Positions 1-7,180 of a DNA stretch of 8,542 nucleotides are shown here, one piece after another. Position 1 is the stretch's first letter; the number at the start of each line of letters is the position of its first letter. The notes beneath the pieces are model-generated. The model saw nothing but the letters and a program-made list of their open reading frames with translations, did no database searches and was not told the origin of the DNA. The translations under genes and the position numbers were made by a program. Location: NCBI GenBank assembly GCA_027012915.1, contig JALUYN010000565.1, positions 1 to 8,542 on the forward strand, written 5' to 3'. The DNA comes from Cellvibrionaceae bacterium. GTDB lineage: Bacteria > Pseudomonadota > Gammaproteobacteria > Pseudomonadales > Cellvibrionaceae.

Positions 1-3000
1 CGCACTGTAAGTTGGGTATTTCTATTGATCCTGGTCATCGGTGGTGTGTTGGCGTTTAACGATCTGGGGCGCTTGGAAGACCCTCCATTCAAAGTCAAAG
101 ATGCGTTGATTGTAACGGCCTATCCGGGTGCGTCAGCCGAAGAAGTCGAACTGGAACTGACACACCCTTTGGAAAATACAATTCGCCAATTGCCGGAAGT
201 GCACACGATTACATCTTCATCCATGCCAGGGTTGTCGCAGATCAAAGTGGAGATGGACAAGGAAATGGACCCGGCGCTGGTCGAGCAGCTTTGGGACAAA
301 CTGCGTCGCAAGGTAGAGGATGTTGAAAACGCTCTGCCCGCAGGGGCACAAGTTCCTCGAATTTATGACGACTACGGAGATGTCTATGGCATCACGCTGA
401 TGGTGTCCGGTGAGCACTTCAGCTTCAGTGAGCTGAAGCTCTACGTGGAAAATCTGCAGCGCGAAATGGAGTTGGTCAAAGGGGTAGGTAAAGTCTCTCT
501 CTTTGGTGAACAGCAGGAGCAGATATTCGTTGAGATATCTCTTAAAAAACTCGCCGCCCTGAATCTGGACCTGCATAGCGTCGCGGGTTTCCTGCAACAA
601 CAAAATGCACTGTTGGACGCCGGTCGAGTCACGGTTGACGGCCAGGCCATGCAGTTGCGGTTGGGCGGCTTGGGTTCAGATATCGACCCGGTGATTCACG
701 GGCGCGACAGTGGCCAGTTGGTGCGCTTGTCCGACGTGGCCAAGGTAAGTCGTGGTTTTCAAGAAATTCCGCGGCAGCTGATTCGCATGAACGGTAATCC
801 CGCGATCACTCTTGGGATTTCGTTCGCCAACGGCGTTAACGTCGTTGAAGTTGGGCAGCGTGTACGGGAGCGTTTGGAACAACTTGAGTCGCGCCGCCCA
901 GCCGGCATTGTCGTCGAGTCGCTATATGATCAGCCATTGGAAGTGGAAAAATCCGTTAGTGGTTTCCTCTTGAATCTGGGGATGTCGGTGGCCATTGTGA
1001 TTTTGACTTTGCTGCTCACAATGGGATGGCGCAGCGGCCTTATCGTGGGCACGGTACTTTTGTTGACCATGCTGGGCACTTTTATTTTGATGAAGCTCAC
1101 GGGGTTTCAATTGCATCGATTGTCGTTGGGTGCGTTGATTGTTGCGCTGGGCATGTTGGTGGATAACGCCATTGTCGTGGTTGAAGGTGTACTGGTAGGA
1201 ATGGCTCGTGGTGTGAGTAAACGTCAGGCATGTTATAACGTTGTTCGCCAGACCAAATGGCCTTTGTTGGCGGCGACATTGATTGCGATCCTCGCGTTTA
1301 CCCCCTTTGGCCTGTCGCAGAGTGATACCGGACAGATAATGAAAGCCATGTTCTGGGTGCTGACTTTTTCTCTGGCTTTGAGTTGGATTACTGCCATTAC
1401 GCTGACGCCGTTCCTGATCGACCTGTTGCTGCCCGGCGTTTCCACCGGCAATGGTACTGAGAGTGTTCGGGATCCCTATCAGGGCGCTTTCTATACCCTG
1501 TACAAATCGCTGCTGGATAAGTCCATGCAGCATCGCGCGATTGTCGTGGTGTTTATGGTCGTGCTGTTGGCATTGTCTGTGGTGGGTTTTACTAAAGTTA
1601 AGAAGGCGTTCTTTACGGCATCTGGTACTCCGATGTTCTATGTTGATATGTGGTTGCCCCAGGGAACTGATATCCGTGCGACGTTGGATCAAGTTCGCGA
1701 TATCGAGAATTTTGTGGCCGAGCAGGCCGGCGTTGAGTTTGTCTCATCCAGTATTGGACGGGGCGCACCGCGTTTTAATTTCACCTATCGCCCGGAGCAG
1801 AGCTATGAGAACTACGCTCAGCTGCAGGTTAGGATGACCGAGCTGGAGTTGCTAGGCCCATTTATGAGACGGCTGGAACAGGATCTGGCACAGCGTTTTC
1901 CTCGGGTGTTTTCTCAGCTTAAGCAAATGGAGTTCGGTCCGCCGTCCAAGGCCAAGATTGAAGCGCGCTTGAGTGGGCCCAATCCCGACACTTTGCGCCA
2001 GCTGGGAGATGAAATTGCAGCGCTTATGAGAGCAGATCCGGTGTCTCGAGGTGTCTACACGGACTGGAAAGAGCGTGGCAAGGAGCTGGTGCCGGTAGTG
2101 AATGAAGCTGAGGCAAGACGCCTTGGGATCAGTAATGAAGAGTTGTCATTAACGCTGCGCTTCGCCTTCGCCGGTGCAGCGGTGGGGCTGTATCGCGATG
2201 GTGCGCGCAAACTACCGATCGTCATTCGCTTGCCCGAAGAGGAGCGGGTCAACTTTGAACGGGTGACAAATCTGCGCCTGTGGAGTCCTACACTAAGATC
2301 CTATGTTCCTATTCAACAGGTCATCAATCGCGTCGATTTGCAGTGGAATGACACGTTGATTCGACGTCGCGATCGTCAGCGTACGCTCACTGTCGGTGCA
2401 AACCATGATTTCTTCAGTGGGCAAACCGCAGAGCAGTTGTTTCAGCGTATTCGGCCGCAAGTGGAAGCCATTCCCTTGCCCCCAGGTTACAGCCTGAGTT
2501 GGGGAGGTGAGTACGAGCAACAGCAACGTTCACTGAAGGGCGCGTTTGGCAAATTGCCTTTGGCTCTTTTGACGATGTTTATCTTGACTGTGCTGTTATT
2601 CAATTCGTTTCGCCAGTCGTTGGTGATCTGGATGACGGTGCCCTTGTTGGTGATCGGTGTGGCATTCGGTTTGTTGCTGACGAATATGCCGCTGACTTTC
2701 TTTGCGTTGTTGGGAATGTTGAGTTTGATCGGAATGGTGCTCAAGAACGGCATCGTTTTGGTGGATCAGATTGCGCTGGAATTGAGCGAAGGCCGAGATA
2801 CATTCGATGCTGTGCGGGACAGTGCCATCAGTCGGGTGCGCCCGGTCTCCATGGCGGCGGCCACTACGGTCTTGGGAATGTTACCGCTGGTTACCGATGC
2901 TTTTTTTGCGTCTCAGGCCATCACCTTCATTTTTGGTCTTAGTTTCGCAACGGTACTGACGCTAGTAATTCTGCCGGTAATCTATCTGCTGGTATATCGT

Positions 3001-3015
3001 GTCAATAAACCCTGA
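1..3015 (+). CDS. RND efflux pump permease subunit, 5' partial
   Basis: Inner-membrane, proton-driven exporter of the RND superfamily (AcrB-like, hydrophobe/amphiphile branch), which normally works with a periplasmic adaptor and an outer-membrane channel. The frame is open from base 1 (Arg-Thr-Val-Ser-Trp-Val...), so the real start lies upstream; by alignment from memory with AcrB only about 7-15 residues are missing. Numbering codon 1 at base 1 (1004 codons): TM1 at about 4-19, a first periplasmic porter loop with the YPGAS motif, TM2-TM6 at about 321-477, TM7 at about 512-531, a second periplasmic loop, and TM8-TM12 at about 851-999. The TM4 relay motif LVDNAIVVVE has Asp388-Asn389 where AcrB has Asp407-Asp408; Lys915 in TM10 (VLKNGIVLVD) matches AcrB Lys940. 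The DN pair occurs in many RND pumps and differs from the metal-type (CusA) motif, so a drug, solvent or lipid substrate is inferred. The adaptor gene is presumably upstream, outside the window. Confidence 0.95.
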   Translation, partial: RTVSWVFLLILVIGGVLAFNDLGRLEDPPFKVKDALIVTAYPGASAEEVELELTHPLENTIRQLPEVHTITSSSMPGLSQIKVEMDKEMDPALVEQLWDKLRRKVEDVENALPAGAQVPRIYDDYGDVYGITLMVSGEHFSFSELKLYVENLQREMELVKGVGKVSLFGEQQEQIFVEISLKKLAALNLDLHSVAGFLQQQNALLDAGRVTVDGQAMQLRLGGLGSDIDPVIHGRDSGQLVRLSDVAKVSRGFQEIPRQLIRMNGNPAITLGISFANGVNVVEVGQRVRERLEQLESRRPAGIVVESLYDQPLEVEKSVSGFLLNLGMSVAIVILTLLLTMGWRSGLIVGTVLLLTMLGTFILMKLTGFQLHRLSLGALIVALGMLVDNAIVVVEGVLVGMARGVSKRQACYNVVRQTKWPLLAATLIAILAFTPFGLSQSDTGQIMKAMFWVLTFSLALSWITAITLTPFLIDLLLPGVSTGNGTESVRDPYQGAFYTLYKSLLDKSMQHRAIVVVFMVVLLALSVVGFTKVKKAFFTASGTPMFYVDMWLPQGTDIRATLDQVRDIENFVAEQAGVEFVSSSIGRGAPRFNFTYRPEQSYENYAQLQVRMTELELLGPFMRRLEQDLAQRFPRVFSQLKQMEFGPPSKAKIEARLSGPNPDTLRQLGDEIAALMRADPVSRGVYTDWKERGKELVPVVNEAEARRLGISNEELSLTLRFAFAGAAVGLYRDGARKLPIVIRLPEEERVNFERVTNLRLWSPTLRSYVPIQQVINRVDLQWNDTLIRRRDRQRTLTVGANHDFFSGQTAEQLFQRIRPQVEAIPLPPGYSLSWGGEYEQQQRSLKGAFGKLPLALLTMFILTVLLFNSFRQSLVIWMTVPLLVIGVAFGLLLTNMPLTFFALLGMLSLIGMVLKNGIVLVDQIALELSEGRDTFDAVRDSAISRVRPVSMAAATTVLGMLPLVTDAFFASQAITFIFGLSFATVLTLVILPVIYLLVYRVNKP

Positions 3016-3055
3016 TGGTTTTAACGCCAGGTATCGCCGACTTCAATCTGTCGAG

Positions 3056-3940
3056 CTACATCGAGTGTTTATTAAACCACTCGAGCAGTAGGTCGTTGAT
3101 TTTCTCCGGTTGCTCCTGATTCATAAAGTGACCGGCATTCTCAATTTCACGGATGACAACACCCCTGGCAAAGTCATCCTGCTTTATGCTTTTCAGAAAC
3201 ACGTTGTGATCGATGCAGCCATCTTCTTTGCCGGAGACTGCCATTACAGGAAGTTGAAAAGGCGAGCGGAACAGACGTTGATGTTCTCTGAATTCTCTCG
3301 AAAAAATATTCAACGCCTGGCGGTAGTAGCTGAGCGACGCCTTGATAACCCCGGGCTTGGAAAACGTGTGCTTTAGATCTGATAGAGCATCAGGTGCAGG
3401 TTCTAGCGAAGGTGACCAATCTTTCCAAAGTCGCTCCAAAAATGCATAGTCATTCTGTTTGATTTTGAGATCGGCAATCCAGCGCAACTGAAAGAACCCC
3501 ATATACCAGGAATTGCGCAGTTGTTTGGGCGTCAATAGTGTGTTTTCGAAAAAACGACGCACTGTAGGAACCGCCATGATGGTCAGCGAGTAAAACCGTT
3601 GAGGAGCCAATAAAGCTGCAGTTTGAGCAATGCTTGAGCCCCAGTCATGACCGACCAAGTGTGCTTTTTCTATACCCAGATTGTCCATCCAGTTGAGTAG
3701 ATCACGCCCTAGGTCGAGCTGATGATAACTATTGTTTAACGGTTGCGAACTGACTTCATAGCCGCGACAGGTAGGAGCAATGACGCGATAGCCGGCGGCG
3801 GCCAGAGCCGGGATTTGAGCCTCCCAGGTTTTGGGCGTGTCGGGAAAACCATGCAGCAGAAATACCGGTGTCCCTTTCCCGGCTTCCAGAGCACTAAAGG
3901 TCAAACCGTCGCTGTGCAGTTGTATTCGTTTTATGTCCAT
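3056..3940 (-). CDS. Alpha/beta hydrolase, epoxide hydrolase type
   Basis: Soluble alpha/beta-hydrolase of 294 residues. The oxyanion motif HGFPD is at 30-34 and the nucleophile elbow GHDWG at 97-101, with Asp99 (not Ser) as nucleophile. This is the signature of epoxide hydrolases and haloalkane dehalogenases rather than esterases. His271 (AGHF) completes the triad; the acid is probably Asp240 or Asp244 (GKEDGCID). In the cap, Tyr146 (WYMGFFQ) and Tyr205/206 (SYYR) occupy the regions where epoxide hydrolases carry their two ring-opening tyrosines, so epoxide hydrolysis to a diol is the best guess; dehalogenation is the main alternative. No signal peptide is visible, so it is probably cytoplasmic. 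The ATG at 3938-3940 has only a weak purine stretch about 10 bases upstream (GAAGAAG). The gene converges on the pump gene with a 40-bp gap and is divergent from the crotonase gene. The natural substrate is unknown. Confidence 0.9.
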   Translation of the reverse strand: MDIKRIQLHSDGLTFSALEAGKGTPVFLLHGFPDTPKTWEAQIPALAAAGYRVIAPTCRGYEVSSQPLNNSYHQLDLGRDLLNWMDNLGIEKAHLVGHDWGSSIAQTAALLAPQRFYSLTIMAVPTVRRFFENTLLTPKQLRNSWYMGFFQLRWIADLKIKQNDYAFLERLWKDWSPSLEPAPDALSDLKHTFSKPGVIKASLSYYRQALNIFSREFREHQRLFRSPFQLPVMAVSGKEDGCIDHNVFLKSIKQDDFARGVVIREIENAGHFMNQEQPEKINDLLLEWFNKHSM

Positions 3941-4046
3941 AAGGATGAAACTTCTTCGCTATAGTGTGCATGAGTTTTCGTGAAAGAATACCGGAAACAT
4001 GACACATGGGTTTATCATTTGACGACTGATACCGGGGTGTTTACGA

Positions 4047-4052
4047 CATAAT
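4047..4052 (+). promoter_or_regulatory. Possible -10 box for the crotonase gene
   Basis: CATAAT matches five of six positions of the sigma-70 -10 hexamer and lies 38 bp before the ATG at 4085. The nearest good -35 word, TTGACG at 4019-4024, is 22 bp away, which is too far. CTGATA at 4026-4031 is 15 bp away and only a partial match. The 144-bp divergent gap (3941-4084) must hold promoters for both genes, but none here is convincing. On the minus strand TATAGC (plus 3959-3964) is a weak -10 candidate for the hydrolase. Confidence 0.25.
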
Positions 4053-4084
4053 AAAAAGTGGCGAGCGATGCCAGGAGAGAGCAA

Positions 4085-4870
4085 ATGCAGTTTGTATCAA
4101 CCGATATTCAAGGAAACATTGCGACGGTTAAATTGGATCGCGGGGATGGCCGCAACGCTCTGTCTCGCCAAGTGATGATGGAACTGCGTGATACAGCATT
4201 GGAACTGCAGCAACGCCCCGAGCTTATGGCGGTTATTCTGCACGGTGCGGGGGATAACTTCTCCGCCGGAGCGGATTTATCCGACACCAGTATGATGGAC
4301 CCCTCGGCAAGCCTGATCGAACTGCGCCACACTATGAAGGTTGGTCCGGATATGTGCAAAGCCTGGGAGGATATCGAAGCCTACACCGTTATGGCCATTG
4401 AGGGTTACTGCATTGGGGGTGGCGTCGCGCTGGCGTTGTCGATGGACTACCGGATTATGGCCAATGGCGGATTCATGCGGCTGCCGGAGGTGGCGTTGGG
4501 TATGAATATGAGCTGGAACAGCATTCCGCGTCTCGTGGCTCAAATTGGCCCGGCTCGTACCCAGCAGTTCGTCACTCTGTGTGACAAGGTGCAGGCCCGC
4601 GAAGCACTGGATTGGGGTCTGGTGGAGCAGTTGGTTGAAGACGGTGCGGCTTTGCGAGAAGCCACAGCGTTTGCCGAGCGCATTGGCAAGCTGCCGCCGT
4701 TGTCGGTAAAAATGACAAAATCCGCGGTAAAGGCTACCGCCAACGCATTGAGTCACGCCACCAGTTTTATGGATCGTGATCAGTATTTGCTGGCGGTTCA
4801 AAGCGAGGACTTCAAAGAAGCCGTTACGGCATTTTTCGAAAAGCGTGAGCCGAATTTCACTGGCAATTGA
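4085..4870 (+). CDS. Enoyl-CoA hydratase/isomerase (crotonase family)
   Basis: Crotonase-superfamily enzyme acting on acyl-CoA thioesters, 261 residues, a usual length. The oxyanion-hole segments are SAGADL at 60-65 and IGGGVALAL from 110. The C-terminal stretch EDFKEAVTAFFEKREPNF is typical of the family. Compared from memory with rat mitochondrial enoyl-CoA hydratase, Glu135 (LPEVALG) matches Glu164, but Ala115 stands where Glu144 should be. Family members with one glutamate include enoyl-CoA isomerases and other non-hydratase enzymes, so plain hydration is not assured. The ATG at 4085 is preferred because AGGAGAG at 4073-4079 is a very good Shine-Dalgarno sequence at proper distance. An in-frame GTG at 4058 would add nine residues (MASDARREQ) but has no such site and would place the ribosome site inside the coding region. 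It is followed after 74 bp by the DUF2889-like gene and is divergent from the hydrolase gene. The pathway is not identifiable. Confidence 0.93.
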   Translation: MQFVSTDIQGNIATVKLDRGDGRNALSRQVMMELRDTALELQQRPELMAVILHGAGDNFSAGADLSDTSMMDPSASLIELRHTMKVGPDMCKAWEDIEAYTVMAIEGYCIGGGVALALSMDYRIMANGGFMRLPEVALGMNMSWNSIPRLVAQIGPARTQQFVTLCDKVQAREALDWGLVEQLVEDGAALREATAFAERIGKLPPLSVKMTKSAVKATANALSHATSFMDRDQYLLAVQSEDFKEAVTAFFEKREPNFTGN

Positions 4871-4874
4871 TGCA

Positions 4875-4900
4875 AAGCGTCTATAGTTTCCGAGACGCTT
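4875..4900 (+). repeat. 8-bp inverted repeat after the crotonase stop
   Basis: AAGCGTCT at 4875-4882 and its exact reverse complement AGACGCTT at 4893-4900 enclose a 10-base loop, starting four bases after the stop codon. No T-run follows (the next bases are GGGATTTATAAT), so it is not a standard intrinsic terminator. It could be an mRNA 3'-end hairpin, a partial attenuator between the two genes, or an operator for the downstream gene, since TATAAT follows seven bases later. Confidence 0.5.
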
Positions 4901-4906
4901 GGGATT

Positions 4907-4912
4907 TATAAT
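4907..4912 (+). promoter_or_regulatory. Possible -10 box (TATAAT) before the DUF2889-like gene
   Basis: A perfect TATAAT hexamer lies 32 bp before the ATG at 4945, which would give a leader of about 25 bases. No recognisable -35 element sits 16-18 bp upstream and there is no extended TG motif, so activity would need an activator or is absent. The inverted repeat at 4875-4900 would cover the -35 position, which is where a regulator could bind. The alternative is that this gene is simply co-transcribed with the crotonase gene. Confidence 0.3.
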
Positions 4913-4944
4913 CAAGAGCTTATCAAGTTCGGTGTATACAGTTT

Positions 4945-5733
4945 ATGAAGTCCATTCCCGAGGAATATCGTGATCCCACTTTTGGCAGCAGCAGTTTTCG
5001 CCGCCATATTAAAATGGAGTGCAGCGATACTTTGGTGCGCGGTGCAGTGGAAGACGATTGTCACGCCTTCAGTGTGGAAATGCAGCACGATGGCAAGGTT
5101 GTGACTGCAGTTGCCGCCCACTGGGAACGTTACCCGACGACTACCTGTCCGGGGTCCATTGAGGTTATCAAACAGATGGTGGGGTGTCCGCTGTCAGACG
5201 ATCTGGTAGAAGTTAAACGTTTTACCCCTTCGCTGGAACAATGCACTCATATTCACGACCTCTGCGCCTTAATGATTATTCACAGCTATCGTTGTCTTCT
5301 CGGGCAAGTTCCCGCTTCCATCTTGTATGAATCACAGGTTACCGATCCGGCCCCTAATACTGGTGTTCAGAGCGTAACGCTCCGCGAGAACGGTGATGAG
5401 GTGCTGTTATGGAAGATGAAAGATCGCACTCTGATTGAGCCAGAACGCTTCGACGGTGCGACGCCTATGAGGGGATTTACTGTCTGGGCGGTGAGGAATC
5501 TGGATAAGGAGACGTTGTTGCGCAGCTTTATCCTGCAGATGGCGTGCTTTGTCTCTACCTCGCGCATTATCAATTTTAAGAACATGGTGGGCATTCAAGC
5601 GCAGCAGGCAGGCCATCCGGCCAATGCCTGTTATGCCAGCCGTGAGCAGCGTATGCCTGAATCTTTTAAAGTCGAACACAAACGCCATTTTCACGACTGC
5701 CCGGAGCAGATGCTGCGCTTTGTCGATTTTTGA
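4945..5733 (+). CDS. DUF2889-like protein of unknown function
   Basis: A 262-residue soluble protein without signal peptide or membrane segments. It resembles, from memory, the DUF2889 family (Pfam PF11136, no known function): an early His with basic residues (RRHIK, 19-23), a following charged block with a D-rich turn (RGAVEDDCH, 32-40), RYPTTTCPG at 62-70, VGCPL at 79-83, and the diagnostic CTHIHDLCAL at 100-109. Near the C-terminus come CYASR (229-233) and HFHDCPE (248-254). The conserved Cys and His residues (His21, Cys68, Cys100, His102, His104, Cys107, Cys229) could bind metal or form a catalytic site, but this is inference. The ATG has no clear Shine-Dalgarno sequence; the frame is closed by a TAA at 4909-4911 with no other start codon between, and the next Met (24) would cut the early His motif. 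The gene lies 74 bp after the crotonase gene on the same strand, which suggests a link to acyl-CoA metabolism. Confidence 0.75.
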   Translation: MKSIPEEYRDPTFGSSSFRRHIKMECSDTLVRGAVEDDCHAFSVEMQHDGKVVTAVAAHWERYPTTTCPGSIEVIKQMVGCPLSDDLVEVKRFTPSLEQCTHIHDLCALMIIHSYRCLLGQVPASILYESQVTDPAPNTGVQSVTLRENGDEVLLWKMKDRTLIEPERFDGATPMRGFTVWAVRNLDKETLLRSFILQMACFVSTSRIINFKNMVGIQAQQAGHPANACYASREQRMPESFKVEHKRHFHDCPEQMLRFVDF

Positions 5734-5843
5734 GATTTGGCGCCCCTGAGCAGCCCCGCTAGCCGGCAAATGTCACAGTTAGCAATTTGTACAAGTCCGA
5801 TCACTGAAAAATCTTGCAGGCTAGAGCCATAGAGCTGAAGTGG

Positions 5844-5864
5844 GCATGTACCGGTGCAACATGC
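5844..5864. repeat. Inverted repeat upstream of the nadA promoter
   Basis: GCATGT at 5844-5849 and ACATGC at 5859-5864 are exact reverse complements separated by nine bases, ending 29 bp before the predicted -10 box. The size and placement suit a dimeric regulator site, but a 6-bp match can arise by chance. It does not resemble the NrtR box as I remember it. A 10-bp direct repeat, TGCAGGCTAG, at 5815-5824 and 5862-5871 overlaps its right edge. Confidence 0.25.
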
Positions 5865-5890
5865 AGGCTAGCCATTTGTTGGCCACTGTG

Positions 5891-5899
5891 TGGTAGAAT
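5891..5899 (+). promoter_or_regulatory. Predicted extended -10 promoter of nadA
   Basis: TGG followed by TAGAAT forms an extended -10 element (TGn plus a five-of-six -10 hexamer). The -35 position is poor, as is usual for extended -10 promoters. Transcription would start near 5906, giving a leader of about 34 bases before the nadA ATG and about 17 before the upstream ATG at 5923. The 206-bp gap after the DUF2889-like gene supports an independent nadA promoter. Confidence 0.5.
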
Positions 5900-5922
5900 T
5901 GGCCGATTAATCTGAATAACCC

Positions 5923-5943
5923 ATGAGTGATCTATCCCCATGA
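5923..5943 (+). CDS. Six-codon upstream ORF (MSDLSP) overlapping the nadA start
   Basis: ATG at 5923 opens a six-codon frame, MSDLSP, that ends in TGA at 5941-5943. The stop overlaps the nadA ATG in an ATGA arrangement typical of translational coupling. The start context CCCATGAGTGA at 5920-5930 is repeated exactly at 5937-5947, the nadA start, so both begin with Met-Ser-Asp. The two copies are 17 bases apart and therefore out of frame. Neither has a visible Shine-Dalgarno sequence. It may be a leader peptide, the by-product of a short duplication that moved the start, or translationally silent. Confidence 0.35.
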   Translation: MSDLSP

Positions 5944-7031
5944 GTGACGTGGAAACCCCGACACCTTCAACACCTGTAATGCAAAGTACTGACCTGAGAG
6001 ATCCTCAGGAGATCGTCCGAGAGCATCTGGCGACGGTACATTCCGATGTTATGTCGGAAGAGGAGGTCGAGGCCTATAAAGCTGAGATCAAGCAATTACT
6101 GATTGAAAAAGACGCGGTTCTGGTCGCGCACTACTATACCGATCCGGTCATTCAGGCCTTGGCCGAAGAGACCGGTGGCTGTGTTTCCGATTCTCTGGAA
6201 ATGGCCCGCTTCGGCAAAGAGCACCCCGCCACTACCTTGCTGGTGGCCGGTGTAAAATTCATGGGTGAAACCGCGAAGATTCTGACCCCGGAAAAACGTG
6301 TATTGATGCCTACCATCGAGGCGACCTGTTCATTGGATATTGGCTGCGAACCCAAGGCCTTCTCCGATTTCTGTGATCAGCATCCGGATCGTACCGTGGT
6401 GGTGTACGCCAATACCTCGGCAGCCGTGAAAGCGCGTGCTGACTGGGTGGTAACCTCCAGTATCGCGCTGCAAGTTGTCGAGCATTTGGATCGCCAGGGC
6501 GAGAAGATTCTGTGGGCCCCGGACAAGCACTTGGGTACTTATGTGCAGAAACAGACCGGTGCTGATGTGCTGCTCTGGGATGGTGCCTGTATTGTTCACG
6601 AAGAGTTTAAAGCCAAGGGTATTGAGGATCTGAAAGTCCTCTATCCCGATGCAGCTGTACTGGTGCACCCGGAATCTCCTGACAATGTGGTAGCGCTGGC
6701 GGATGTGGCCGGTTCTACTTCGCAACTGATCAAGGCGGCTCAGGAGCTGGATAACCAGCAGTTTATCGTGGCCACCGATCAGGGCATTTTCTACAAAATG
6801 CAGCAATTGTGTCCGGACAAGGAGTTTCATATTGCTCCTACAGCCGGTAATGGCGCCACCTGTCGCAGCTGTGCCAACTGCCCTTGGATGGCCATGAATG
6901 CTTTGGACAACGTCGCCGCCGCACTGAAGGATGAGAAGGTTGCGGCTGCCAATGAGATTTTTGTGGATCCCGGTTTGGCTGAGCGTGCCATGAAGCCACT
7001 GCAGCGAATGCTGGATTTCAACAAAAAGTGA
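5940..7031 (+). CDS. nadA: Quinolinate synthase A
   Basis: NadA condenses iminoaspartate (made by NadB) with dihydroxyacetone phosphate to form quinolinate in de novo NAD synthesis. It is a cytoplasmic, oxygen-sensitive [4Fe-4S] enzyme. The 363-residue protein carries the family hallmarks AHYYTDP (63-69), [14 protein letters not shown] (79-92), [10 protein letters not shown] (106-115), [18 protein letters not shown] (157-174), APDKHLG (193-199), VHPESP (242-247) and GSTSQLI (258-264). The three cluster ligands are Cys130, Cys217 and Cys314, each offset by exactly 17 from E. coli Cys113, Cys200 and Cys297. The CRSCANC motif (308-314) matches the redox-active Cys pair region. The N-terminus (about 1-40) is variable and somewhat longer than in E. 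coli. The ATG at 5940 is chosen as the first in frame; ATG at 5979 is an alternative, and none has a clear ribosome site. nadB and nadC are not adjacent. Start choice is the only real doubt. Confidence 0.97.
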   Translation: MSDVETPTPSTPVMQSTDLRDPQEIVREHLATVHSDVMSEEEVEAYKAEIKQLLIEKDAVLVAHYYTDPVIQALAEETGGCVSDSLEMARFGKEHPATTLLVAGVKFMGETAKILTPEKRVLMPTIEATCSLDIGCEPKAFSDFCDQHPDRTVVVYANTSAAVKARADWVVTSSIALQVVEHLDRQGEKILWAPDKHLGTYVQKQTGADVLLWDGACIVHEEFKAKGIEDLKVLYPDAAVLVHPESPDNVVALADVAGSTSQLIKAAQELDNQQFIVATDQGIFYKMQQLCPDKEFHIAPTAGNGATCRSCANCPWMAMNALDNVAAALKDEKVAAANEIFVDPGLAERAMKPLQRMLDFNKK

Positions 7032-7091
7032 CGGCGCAGCCCTCAACCCGGGCGTGACCCGGGATCTCCCGCCGCCCTCCGTATTCAAGAG

Positions 7092-7111
7092 ATTCCTGCT
7101 TACGCAGGAAT
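7092..7111. repeat. Hairpin B of repeat copy 1
   Basis: ATTCCTGC and GCAGGAAT pair over 8 bp around the loop TTAC. Copy 3 has the same stem with loop GTGC (7323-7342), whereas copy 2 has one mismatch (GCAGAAAT). Stem conservation with a changing loop suggests that structure mattered when the element was active. Confidence 0.7.
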
Positions 7112-7159
7112 GACGAGTATTGGGGCGGGAATACCTTTCCACAAAAAAAGCACACCGTC

Positions 7160-7180
7160 ATCCCGGACTTGATCCGGGAT
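7160..7180. repeat. Hairpin A of repeat copy 2
   Basis: ATCCCGGA and TCCGGGAT form a perfect 8-bp stem around the loop CTTGA. Copy 3 repeats it at 7275-7295 with one loop change (CTCGA), so the stem is kept while the loop varies. In copy 1 the stem region has become two CCCGGG words (7047-7052 and 7058-7063), which still pair. Confidence 0.75.

Noticed and set aside
922..1692. Long minus-strand open frame (256 codons) inside the RND gene
   Set aside because: Its composition is rich in Gln, His and Asn with no motif, typical of the antisense shadow of a membrane-protein gene; the plus-strand frame is clearly the pump.
3016..3055. Terminator between the convergent RND and hydrolase genes
   Set aside because: No stable stem followed by a T-run was found in the 40-bp gap.
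4058..4084. GTG at 4058 as the crotonase start
   Set aside because: It lacks a Shine-Dalgarno sequence, whereas the ATG at 4085 has AGGAGAG at the right distance and gives the usual family N-terminus.
5734..5890. Terminator or small RNA after the DUF2889-like gene
   Set aside because: Only short imperfect pairings (such as CAAAT...ATTTG) and no T-run, so nothing supportable.
6330..7142. Minus-strand open frame of 270 codons over nadA
   Set aside because: It lies opposite the highly conserved nadA coding sequence, with no recognisable domain or ribosome site.
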